A DNA stretch of 22,031 nt from an uncultured Anaerostipes sp. (GTDB lineage Bacteria > Bacillota > Clostridia > Lachnospirales > Lachnospiraceae). Location: assembly GCA_900756035.1 (NCBI GenBank), contig CAAEIR010000110.1, positions 1 through 22,031 on the forward strand. Direction: 5' to 3'. Below, piece after piece: positions 16,327-22,031 of the stretch. The notes under the pieces were generated by a model. That model ran no database searches, had not been told where the DNA came from, and worked only from the letters and a program-made list of their open reading frames with translations. Numbering within the stretch: the stretch's first letter is position 1; the number at the start of each line of letters is the position of its first letter. Position numbers and translations under genes: made by a program.

Positions 16327-16890
16327 ATGAAATTTCATACACAATTAACAGCAAAAGATATTTTTAAGTTTTCTTTAGCATACACATATCTTGGAATTCC
16401 GGGAATTTTACCGGCATTGATTGTACTCACAGGAATCTATCTTCTTGTTACAGGTTTAATTCAGGGAAATGCATCTGCCAATGTGTTATTTGGAATTGTT
16501 GTGATTGTTTTATTTGTGGTTGTAAATCCTGTGATGCTTTACATTAAGGCAAAAAAGCAGGCAATAGAGAACCCTGTTTATAAGATAAAAACGTATTATA
16601 CGATACAGGAAGACGGAATTTTTGTGGAAGTTGGGGAAGAAAATGCACTGATTGAATGGAATCGGGTTTTAAAGATAAAGCATTTCATGGGATTAAATGT
16701 TTTATATACCGGACCGAAGCAGGCATTTGTATTTCCGGATGAAGCTCTTGGTGATGAACGGGATAAAATTACAGGGATTATGAAAGAGAAGATCCAGAAT
16801 GCACGGACACAAAAGAAAACGCCAAATCCTTCTAATATTTCAAAGTATACAAGTAAAGAGGATGATACAGAGAATCAGAAAGAAGCGTAA
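16327..16890 (+). CDS. YcxB-like small membrane protein
   Basis: Protein of 187 residues and unknown function. Two hydrophobic helices (about 20-45 and 50-75) are followed by a soluble part with the YcxB-like signature: YYTIQEDGIFVEVGEENALIEW and a YTGPKQAFVFPDEAL segment. The tail is hydrophilic and low in conservation. The frame is open back to 16243, across the promoter, and Met codons occur at 16321 and 16327; the AGGAG at 16315-16319 is 7 bases from 16327 but only one from 16321, so 16327 is chosen. tsaE follows after 13 bases with its own site. No functional link to tRNA modification is evident. Confidence 0.8.
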   Translation: MKFHTQLTAKDIFKFSLAYTYLGIPGILPALIVLTGIYLLVTGLIQGNASANVLFGIVVIVLFVVVNPVMLYIKAKKQAIENPVYKIKTYYTIQEDGIFVEVGEENALIEWNRVLKIKHFMGLNVLYTGPKQAFVFPDEALGDERDKITGIMKEKIQNARTQKKTPNPSNISKYTSKEDDTENQKEA

Positions 16891-16903
16891 GAGGAGTAAT
16901 AAG

Positions 16904-17329
16904 ATGGTGATTCAAAGTTTTAGCGCCGAGGATACTTTCAGGCAGGGAAAGGAAATCGGGCAAAAAGTGAAACCTGGTCAGGTCATTTGTTTATATGGAG
17001 ATCTCGGTGTGGGAAAAACGGTGTTTACAAAGGGACTTGCGGAAGGCCTTGATATACATGAACCGATTCAGAGTCCTACATTTACCATTGTGAGGGAGTA
17101 TGAAGAGGGAAGAATTCCTCTGTATCATTTTGATGTATATCGTATTGGCGATATTGAAGAAATGGACGAAATCGGTTATGAAGATTACGTTTATGGAGAT
17201 GGGGTATGTCTCATTGAATGGGCGAATCTTATTGACGAAATTCTGCCAGAGCACTATCAGAAAATTACGATTCGAAAGAATTTGGAGAAGGGCTTTGATT
17301 ATCGTGAAATTGAGATGGAGGAGTTGTAG
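16904..17329 (+). CDS. tsaE: tRNA t6A biosynthesis ATPase TsaE
   Basis: Small P-loop ATPase that drives the TsaBDE complex in making N6-threonylcarbamoyladenosine at position 37 of ANN-decoding tRNAs. The Walker A motif GDLGVGKT is at 32-39, followed by the family SPTFTIVREYE block and HFDVYRI. Chosen start 16904 has GAGGAG 7 bases away and gives 141 residues, normal for the family; the longer open frame from 16799 runs through the upstream gene and is rejected. Its stop directly abuts the tsaB start. Confidence 0.95.
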   Translation: MVIQSFSAEDTFRQGKEIGQKVKPGQVICLYGDLGVGKTVFTKGLAEGLDIHEPIQSPTFTIVREYEEGRIPLYHFDVYRIGDIEEMDEIGYEDYVYGDGVCLIEWANLIDEILPEHYQKITIRKNLEKGFDYREIEMEEL

Positions 17330-18040
17330 ATGAAACTATTGGTATTAGACAGTTCGGGCTTGGTAGCTTCCGTAGCACTGGTGGAAGATGATCGATTGAT
17401 TGCAGAGTATACGACTGGAAATAAATTGACACATTCTCAGACCTTGCTTCCGATGCTGGATGAAGTGATAAAACGCACATCGTTTAAAATAGAAGATATT
17501 GATGCCGTTGCTGTTGCTATGGGACCTGGATCTTTTACAGGTCTTCGCATTGGAGCGGCGACTGCGAAGGGCTTAGGGCTTGCATTAGGGAAACCGATTA
17601 TTCCGGTTCCGACAGTGAATGGACTTGCTTATCAGTTTTTTGGAGCGGCAAATATTATTTGTCCGATGATGGATGCCAGAAGGAAACAGGTTTATACAGG
17701 ATTCTATCGTTTTGAAGGCTCTGATATGAGAGTTCTGAAGGAACAGTGTGCCCAAAGTGTGGAAGATACGCTGCTTCAGTTAAAAGAGTATGGGGAGCCG
17801 GTGATTTTCCTGGGAGACGGAGTACCGGTGTACCGTGCAGAAATTGAAGAGATGATGGAAGATCTGGCAATTTTTGCACCGGCACATGCAAATCGTCAGA
17901 GAGCAGGAGCGGTGGGTGCATTGGCATCTGTTTATTTTAAGAATGGCAGATATGTGGATGCGGATGAGTTTGTACCGGAATATTTGAGAAAATCGCAGGC
18001 AGAGCGGGAAAGAGAAGAAAAAATCCATGGACAAGTCTAA
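17330..18040 (+). CDS. tsaB: tRNA t6A biosynthesis protein TsaB
   Basis: Actin-like-fold partner that pairs with TsaD in t6A formation; non-catalytic scaffold in the family. Length 236. The N-terminus MKLLVLDSSG and the conserved GPGSFTGLRIGAATAKGLG near residue 65 mark TsaB. The ATG follows the tsaE stop without a gap and the GGAGG site lies inside tsaE, so translation is coupled. The 3' end overlaps rimI by 14 bases. Confidence 0.95.
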   Translation: MKLLVLDSSGLVASVALVEDDRLIAEYTTGNKLTHSQTLLPMLDEVIKRTSFKIEDIDAVAVAMGPGSFTGLRIGAATAKGLGLALGKPIIPVPTVNGLAYQFFGAANIICPMMDARRKQVYTGFYRFEGSDMRVLKEQCAQSVEDTLLQLKEYGEPVIFLGDGVPVYRAEIEEMMEDLAIFAPAHANRQRAGAVGALASVYFKNGRYVDADEFVPEYLRKSQAEREREEKIHGQV

Positions 18041-18761
18041 GGCAACTGCCAGAGAATGGCATGTACACACAGCATTGCCGGAAGATTTGCCAATGATTGC
18101 AGAGATTGAAAAACTTTCATTTCATAAGCCATGGAGTCTTTTGAGCATTGAGTCATTTTACAGAAAGAAGACAAGTAATATCTTTGTGTGGAGAGATCGA
18201 AACCGAATCAGCGGGTACATTATGGCGGAGCATGTTTTGGAACAGGCAGAGATTCAGAGAATTGCCATTGTTCCGTTTATTCGTAAAATGGGAATTGGAA
18301 CCCTTTTATATCAGGAGTTTCGAAAGAGATATCAGGAGATGGGGGTAGAAACCATTTATCTTGAAGTTCGGAAATCTAATAAAGCTGCAAGAAATTTTTA
18401 TAAAAAATGCGGATTTGAAGAATATGGACAGAGAGCAAAATACTACACGGATCCGATAGAGGATGCTGTTTTAATGTTTTGGGATGACCCTAATCCGGGC
18501 CAATCATTACCAGTGGATTTTGCTGAGTCTGCTCCTTATAATGAGAATTGTAAGGAGGAGAATAAGATGAAATGTAATATATGTGGCAGTCAGTTGACTG
18601 AAAAAACAGATTTTATCGAAATTAAAAAAGAGTGGGGATATTTTTCGGAGAAAGATACGGAAGTTCATGAATTTAAGATTTGTGAAGAGTGTTATGATCG
18701 TATTCGAAAAAACTTTAAGATCCCACCGAGGGTAACTGAAAAAAATGAAGTATTATCATAA
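18027..18761 (+). CDS. rimI: RimI-type N-acetyltransferase fused in frame to a CxxC/CxxC domain
   Basis: Residues about 14-155 form a GNAT acetyltransferase of the RimI type, which acetylates protein N-termini (ribosomal S18 in E. coli). The acetyl-CoA loop is RKMGIG (Q/RxxGxG), followed by LEVRKSNKAARNFYKKCGF. A normal RimI would end near residue 155. Here the frame continues through a linker (156-180) that reads like an intergenic spacer: its KEE is encoded by an AAGGAGGAG ribosome binding site. It then enters a small domain (181-244) with C183/C186 and C219/C222. The start overlaps tsaB and lacks a strong site. Both parts are recognisable; whether the full 244-residue fusion is made is uncertain. 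Confidence 0.85.
   Translation: MDKSKATAREWHVHTALPEDLPMIAEIEKLSFHKPWSLLSIESFYRKKTSNIFVWRDRNRISGYIMAEHVLEQAEIQRIAIVPFIRKMGIGTLLYQEFRKRYQEMGVETIYLEVRKSNKAARNFYKKCGFEEYGQRAKYYTDPIEDAVLMFWDDPNPGQSLPVDFAESAPYNENCKEENKMKCNICGSQLTEKTDFIEIKKEWGYFSEKDTEVHEFKICEECYDRIRKNFKIPPRVTEKNEVLS
18567..18761 (+). CDS. small CxxC...CxxC protein from an internal start
   Basis: In-frame start inside the rimI reading frame, giving 64 residues. A near-ideal AAGGAGG (18552-18558) lies 8 bases upstream of this ATG, a far better site than that of rimI itself. The product begins MKCNICG and carries CxxC pairs at 3/6 and 39/42, 32 residues apart, consistent with metal binding, around a conserved-looking EIKKEWGYFSEKD segment. 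I do not recognise a named function. The simplest reading is an originally separate gene whose upstream neighbour lost its stop codon. Confidence 0.65.
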   Translation: MKCNICGSQLTEKTDFIEIKKEWGYFSEKDTEVHEFKICEECYDRIRKNFKIPPRVTEKNEVLS

Positions 18762-18771
18762 AGGATGATTT

Positions 18772-19686
18772 ATGTTAGATGTATGTTTGTTAGGGACAGG
18801 GGGCATGATGCCCCTCCCATATCGAAAGTTAACGGCGTGTATGACAAGATTTAACGGTCATAATCTTTTGATTGACTGTGGGGAGGGTACTCAGGTCGGA
18901 ATTAAAGAGCGGGGATGGAGTGTAAAACCTCTGGATGCCATTTGTTTTACACATTTCCATGCAGATCATATTAGCGGGCTTCCTGGTCTTTTGCTGACTC
19001 TGGGAAATGCAGAGCGGACGGAGCCTCTTTTGATTATTGGGCCAAGAGGTGTAGAAAGGGTAGTGAATTCGCTGCGGATTATAGCTCCGGAACTTCCATT
19101 CCCTATAGAATTTTACGAATTGACTGAGAAAGAACATACCATTGAAATGAATGGGTATCAATTGGAGGCGTTCCAGGTAAAACATAATGTACTCTGCTAT
19201 GGATACAGTGTGGTAGTTCCCCGTGCAGGTAAATTTGACCCGGAGAAAGCAAGGGCAAATAATATCCCGATGAAATATTGGAATCGTTTGCAGAAGGGGG
19301 AAACTCTTGTGGATGAATCCGGGAGAACTTTAACGAGTGATTTGATTCTCGGAGAGGCGAGACAGGGGATTAAACTGACTTACTGCACGGATACCAGACC
19401 TGTGCCGGCAATCTCAGCCCATGCCGCAGGAGCAGATCTTTTTATTTGTGAAGGGATGTATGGGGAAGATGGCAAGGAGAAAAAGGCAAGGGAATATAAA
19501 CATATGACTTTTTATGAAGCTGCCCGTCTGGCAAAAGAGGCGGAAGTAAAGAAACTTTGGCTGACCCATTATAGTCCGTCTTTGGTTCGTCCGGAAGAAT
19601 TTATGGGAAAAGTGCGTAAAATTTTTCCGGAAGCTGTGGCAGGTAAGGATGGCAAGACTATAACTTTGGATTTTCAGGAGGAATAG
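18772..19686 (+). CDS. rnz: ribonuclease Z (tRNA 3' endonuclease)
   Basis: Zinc-dependent metallo-beta-lactamase-fold endonuclease that removes tRNA 3' trailers, chiefly from precursors lacking an encoded CCA. 304 residues. The zinc motif HFHADH is at 61-66, in the family context THFHADHISGLPGLL; an early GTGGMMPLPYR and later D in YCTDTRP and H in THYSPS complete the site. The KFDPEKARANNIP stretch resembles RNase Z rather than generic hydrolases. Placement between tsa genes and ahead of two CCA-less tRNA genes fits. A generic metallo-hydrolase of the ElaC branch is the alternative. Confidence 0.88.
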   Translation: MLDVCLLGTGGMMPLPYRKLTACMTRFNGHNLLIDCGEGTQVGIKERGWSVKPLDAICFTHFHADHISGLPGLLLTLGNAERTEPLLIIGPRGVERVVNSLRIIAPELPFPIEFYELTEKEHTIEMNGYQLEAFQVKHNVLCYGYSVVVPRAGKFDPEKARANNIPMKYWNRLQKGETLVDESGRTLTSDLILGEARQGIKLTYCTDTRPVPAISAHAAGADLFICEGMYGEDGKEKKAREYKHMTFYEAARLAKEAEVKKLWLTHYSPSLVRPEEFMGKVRKIFPEAVAGKDGKTITLDFQEE

Positions 19687-19695
19687 GAGTATTCG

Positions 19696-20724
19696 ATGAA
19701 CGATAGGATTAAAATTTTAGCAATCGAGTCTTCCTGCGATGAGACGGCAGCAGCAGTCGTTGAGAATGGAAGAATCGTGAGATCAAACGTTATCTCATCT
19801 CAGATTGAACTGCATAAATTGTATGGAGGCGTAGTTCCTGAGATTGCATCAAGAAAACATGTGGAAAAGATTAATTTTGTAGTAAAACAGGCTTTGAAAG
19901 ATGCCGGTGAAACACTGGACACTATTGATGCGGTTGCAGTTACCTATGGACCGGGTCTGGTTGGTGCGCTTTTGGTTGGGGTTGCCGAGGCGAAGGCGAT
20001 TGCCTTTGCGAAACAAAAGCCATTGGTAGGGGTGCACCATATTGAAGGGCATATTTGTGCTAACTACATTGAACATCAGGATCTGGAACCGCCTTTTTTA
20101 TGTCTGGTAGTTTCAGGCGGTCATACCCATTTGGTTGATGTGAAAGATTATGGAAAATATGAGATTATTGGATGCACCAGAGATGATGCGGCAGGAGAAG
20201 CTTTTGATAAAGTAGCGCGTGCGATCGGATTGGGCTATCCGGGAGGCCCTAAAATTGAAGCTCTGGCGAAAGAGGGCGATAAGAATGCGATTCCATTCCC
20301 GAGAGCCAAAGTCAATGATTCTAAATTGGACTTTAGTTTTAGTGGATTGAAATCGGCAGTTTTAAATTACCTGAATCATTGTGAAATGAAGGGGGAAACT
20401 ATTAACAGGGCAGATGTGGCTGCATCTTTTCAGGAGGCGGTTGTAGATGTCCTCAGTTCTCATGCTGTAGAAGCGGCATGTGAGCTTGGTTATCGCAAAC
20501 TGGCAATAGCTGGTGGTGTAGCTTCTAATGGAGCTTTTCGTGATAAAATGAAAGATCGTTGTCAGGAGGCGGGAATTGAGTTCTATCATCCATCTCCGAT
20601 TTTCTGTACGGATAATGCGGCGATGATTGGCGTTTGTGGATATTATGATTATATCAACGGAGTCAGAAGCGGATGGGAATTAAATGCGGTGCCAGGATTG
20701 AAAATCGGCACCAGACAGGAGTAA
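19696..20724 (+). CDS. tsaD: tRNA N6-adenosine threonylcarbamoyltransferase TsaD
   Basis: Catalytic subunit that transfers the threonylcarbamoyl group to A37 of tRNA. 342 residues, normal length. N-terminus ILAIESSCDETAAAVV; metal-binding H115 and H119 in HHIEGH; nucleotide-binding VSGGHTHLV, the GEAFDKVARAIGLGYPGGP block and the AIAGGVASNGAFR loop. The start follows rnz after 9 bases with a GGAG site. Together with tsaE and tsaB nearby, three of the four bacterial t6A genes are here; tsaC is not in the window. Confidence 0.97.
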   Translation: MNDRIKILAIESSCDETAAAVVENGRIVRSNVISSQIELHKLYGGVVPEIASRKHVEKINFVVKQALKDAGETLDTIDAVAVTYGPGLVGALLVGVAEAKAIAFAKQKPLVGVHHIEGHICANYIEHQDLEPPFLCLVVSGGHTHLVDVKDYGKYEIIGCTRDDAAGEAFDKVARAIGLGYPGGPKIEALAKEGDKNAIPFPRAKVNDSKLDFSFSGLKSAVLNYLNHCEMKGETINRADVAASFQEAVVDVLSSHAVEAACELGYRKLAIAGGVASNGAFRDKMKDRCQEAGIEFYHPSPIFCTDNAAMIGVCGYYDYINGVRSGWELNAVPGLKIGTRQE

Positions 20725-20727
20725 GCT

Positions 20728-21516
20728 ATGACAGAGAAGATTGTAGCTATTGTTCTTGCGGCCGGAGAAGGAAAAAGAATGGGAAGCGGTATTCCGAAGC
20801 AATATATGCTGATCAAATCAAGACCATTGGTGTACTATGCCCTGAAGGCATTCGAAGAGAGTCCGGTAGATGAGGTGATTCTGGTAACGGGAGAAGATGA
20901 GATTGATTATTGTAAGAAATATATTGTAGAGCGTTATCATTTTGACAAGGTGACAAAGATTATTTCAGGAGGGTGTGAACGTTATGCATCAGTTCACTGC
21001 GGACTTCAGGCGATTGACCAGGCTGATTATGTGCTGATTCATGACGGAGCACGACCGATGATTAATGTTTCACTGGTTCGCAAATGTATCCGTTATGTGA
21101 GAGAGTACCGGGCTTGTGTTGTGGGTATGCCGTCAAAAGATACAATAAAGGTAGTAAATGAGGAGCAGTATGCAATTCGAACCCCGGAAAGGAAGATGCT
21201 TTGGCAGGTTCAGACTCCTCAGTGTTTTGAATTTGAATTAGTGAAAAATGCCTATGAAAAATTAATAGAAAGCGGAGATATCACGGCAACAGATGATGCG
21301 ATGGTTGTTGAGACTTATGCAAAAGTGCCTGTTAAATTATTTGAAGGAGGTTATGATAATATTAAAATTACGACACCGGAGGATATGAGAATTGCGGGAA
21401 GTCTTGTGAAAGCGCGTAAAGTTTTAAGGGTACTTCATACGATTCATGATAAGATAATCTATGTTCAGATGAAGCTTTATCAGAGGCATTATAAGACAAA
21501 AAAAGTAGAAAAATAA
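20728..21516 (+). CDS. ispD: 2-C-methyl-D-erythritol 4-phosphate cytidylyltransferase IspD
   Basis: Third enzyme of the MEP isoprenoid pathway: CTP plus methylerythritol phosphate to CDP-methylerythritol. Motifs: LAAGEGKRMGSGIPKQY near the N-terminus (CTP loop), IHDGARP, WQVQTPQCF, TDDAMVVE and NIKITTPEDM. The core ends near residue 229; a further ~33 basic and hydrophobic residues (KVLRVLHTIHDKIIY onward) make it 262 long against about 225-235 for typical enzymes. The start is 3 bases after tsaD with AGGAG nearby. A ribitol-phosphate cytidylyltransferase (TarI-like) is a less likely alternative because the family is close. Confidence 0.88.
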   Translation: MTEKIVAIVLAAGEGKRMGSGIPKQYMLIKSRPLVYYALKAFEESPVDEVILVTGEDEIDYCKKYIVERYHFDKVTKIISGGCERYASVHCGLQAIDQADYVLIHDGARPMINVSLVRKCIRYVREYRACVVGMPSKDTIKVVNEEQYAIRTPERKMLWQVQTPQCFEFELVKNAYEKLIESGDITATDDAMVVETYAKVPVKLFEGGYDNIKITTPEDMRIAGSLVKARKVLRVLHTIHDKIIYVQMKLYQRHYKTKKVEK

Positions 21517-21542
21517 AAAATAAAAAAAGTTCAAAAAAAGTG

Positions 21543-21571
21543 TTGACAAATATGTTCTGGCTTGGTATTAT
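21543..21571 (+). promoter_or_regulatory. strong promoter of the tRNA-Ser genes
   Basis: Consensus TTGACA (21543-21548), 17-base spacer, TATTAT (21566-21571), preceded by A tracts (AAAAAAAGTTCAAAAAAAG) that look like an UP element. A small leader hairpin GTCGT/ACGAC (21578-21582 with 21591-21595) precedes the first tRNA. Confidence 0.85.
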
Positions 21572-21619
21572 ATACAAGTCGTTGCGAGAGACGACAGCAA
21601 ACAACAGAATATATTACCT

Positions 21620-21705
21620 GGAGAGGTATCGAAGTGGTCATAACGAGGCGGTCTTGAAAACCGTTTGTCCGCAAGGGCGCGTGGGTTCGAATCCCACCCT
21701 CTCCG
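21620..21705 (+). tRNA. tRNA-Ser (anticodon UGA)
   Basis: Acceptor arms GGAGAGG (21620-21626) and CCTCTCC (21698-21704) pair perfectly, with discriminator G at 21705. The anticodon loop CTTGAAA gives TGA, reading UCA/UCN codons. A long class II variable arm (TTTGTCCGCAAGGGCG) and the GGTTCGAATCC T-arm confirm serine. No CCA is encoded. Confidence 0.96.
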
Positions 21706-21707
21706 TT

Positions 21708-21725
21708 TATCGTGGAAACATGATA
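21708..21725 (+). repeat. GAAA-tetraloop hairpin between the tRNA genes
   Basis: TATCGTG and CATGATA form a 7-bp stem (one G-T pair) closed by a G-C pair over GAAA, immediately after the first tRNA. It could be a processing or stability element; there is no T run, so it is not a terminator. Confidence 0.5.
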
Positions 21726-21734
21726 TCAACCCTT

Positions 21735-21823
21735 GGAGAAGTACCCAAGTGGCTGAAGGGGCTCGCCTGGAAAGTGAGTAGGTCGTTAATAGCGGCGCGA
21801 GGGTTCAAATCCCTCCTTCTCCG
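21735..21823 (+). tRNA. tRNA-Ser (anticodon GGA)
   Basis: Acceptor arms GGAGAAG (21735-21741) and CTTCTCC (21816-21822) pair perfectly, with discriminator G at 21823. Anticodon loop CTGGAAA gives GGA, reading UCC and UCU. It has a long variable arm and T-arm GGGTTCAAATCCC. No CCA is encoded. Only a weak TTTGG/CCAAA hairpin follows, so no strong terminator separates it from the rRNA-type promoters. Confidence 0.96.
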
Positions 21824-21855
21824 TTTGGCTATAATCCAAAATTGCGAAAAAGTTC

Positions 21856-21884
21856 TTGACAAGTTAAAGAAGATGAGATATTCT
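21856..21884 (+). promoter_or_regulatory. putative rRNA operon promoter P1
   Basis: TTGACA (21856-21861), 17-base spacer, TATTCT (21879-21884). It is preceded by GAAAAAGTTC, the same A-rich lead-in as P2. Confidence 0.65.
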
Positions 21885-21941
21885 TAAAAAGTTGCTGTTG
21901 CTCGGGAGAGTATGCAAAACAAAAAAATATCAAAAAAGTTC

Positions 21942-21970
21942 TTGACAAAGCAAGAACAAAGTGATATAAT
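21942..21970 (+). promoter_or_regulatory. putative rRNA operon promoter P2 (full consensus)
   Basis: Perfect TTGACA (21942-21947), 17-base spacer and perfect TATAAT (21965-21970), with an extended TG (TGATATAAT). An A-rich CAAAAAAGTTC lies directly upstream. Perfect consensus is typical of stable RNA promoters. A 7-bp dyad, GTTCTTG/CAAGAAC (21938-21944 with 21951-21957), overlaps the -35. Confidence 0.88.
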
Positions 21971-21976
21971 AATAAA

Positions 21977-22031
21977 GCTTCTTATAAACAGAAGCATCAC
22001 AAAGAACTTTGACAACTGAACAATAAGACAA
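21977..22031 (+). other. 5' leader of a probable rRNA operon (continues past the window)
   Basis: After P2 come a GCTTCT/AGAAGC hairpin (21977-21982 with 21990-21995) and AAAGAACTTTGACAACTGAA (22001-22020). The latter resembles the boxA-type antitermination leader found ahead of 16S genes in Clostridia and Bacilli. The 16S itself is not reached, so the call rests on the promoter strength and the leader motif. Confidence 0.65.

Noticed and set aside
21540..21887. 115-codon + strand frame across the tRNA genes
   Set aside because: It runs through the tRNA promoter and both tRNA-Ser genes; the open frame is accidental.
1..22031. CRISPR arrays, insertion sequences, phage or defence genes
   Set aside because: No regularly spaced repeats, transposase, integrase or toxin-antitoxin-like gene was found in any frame.

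Overview
The window reads as chromosomal DNA of a low-to-mid GC, spore-forming Firmicute, most likely a gut Clostridia of the Lachnospiraceae type. This rests on AG-rich Shine-Dalgarno sites, a spoVT gene, CCA-less tRNA genes, a LicT/PTS beta-glucoside operon and the ftsEX / M23 peptidase / S41 peptidase / uvrBA gene order. Species cannot be named from the sequence alone. Nearly all of it is densely packed housekeeping or sugar-use genes on the + strand; only spoVT is on the - strand. I see no insertion sequence, phage gene, CRISPR array or defence island.

Layout. 1-780: end of a YitT-family membrane protein. 876-5865: a CdaR/PucR-type regulator, ftsE, ftsX, a secreted coiled-coil M23 endopeptidase and an S41 (CtpA-like) protease, closed by a hairpin terminator. 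This is a cell-wall hydrolysis/division cluster in which FtsEX probably controls the M23 enzyme. 6034-10970: a LexA-like box, a promoter, then uvrB and uvrA (nucleotide excision repair). 11105-15663: a beta-glucoside operon made of a RAT antiterminator element overlapping a terminator, licT, a second RAT-like element beside a hairpin that masks the next gene's ribosome binding site, a PTS IIBCA permease, a GH1 6-phospho-beta-glucosidase, and a bidirectional terminator shared with the convergent spoVT gene.

16267-21516: a + strand run of a YcxB-like membrane protein, tsaE, tsaB, rimI fused in frame to a small CxxC/CxxC protein that keeps its own ribosome binding site, RNase Z (rnz), tsaD and ispD. 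TsaE, TsaB and TsaD belong to the t6A tRNA-modification pathway and RNase Z matures tRNA 3' ends, so much of this block serves tRNA metabolism. 21543-21823: a strong promoter and two tRNA-Ser genes (UGA and GGA anticodons), both without encoded CCA. 21856-22031: tandem strong promoters and a leader that look like the start of an rRNA operon whose 16S gene lies beyond the window.

No wholly new system is evident. The most interesting signals are the second RAT beside an SD-masking hairpin (a possible translational switch for a LicT-family protein), the rimI/zinc-ribbon fusion with a retained internal start, the regulator gene tightly coupled to ftsEX, and a dyad over the -35 of the rRNA-type promoter.
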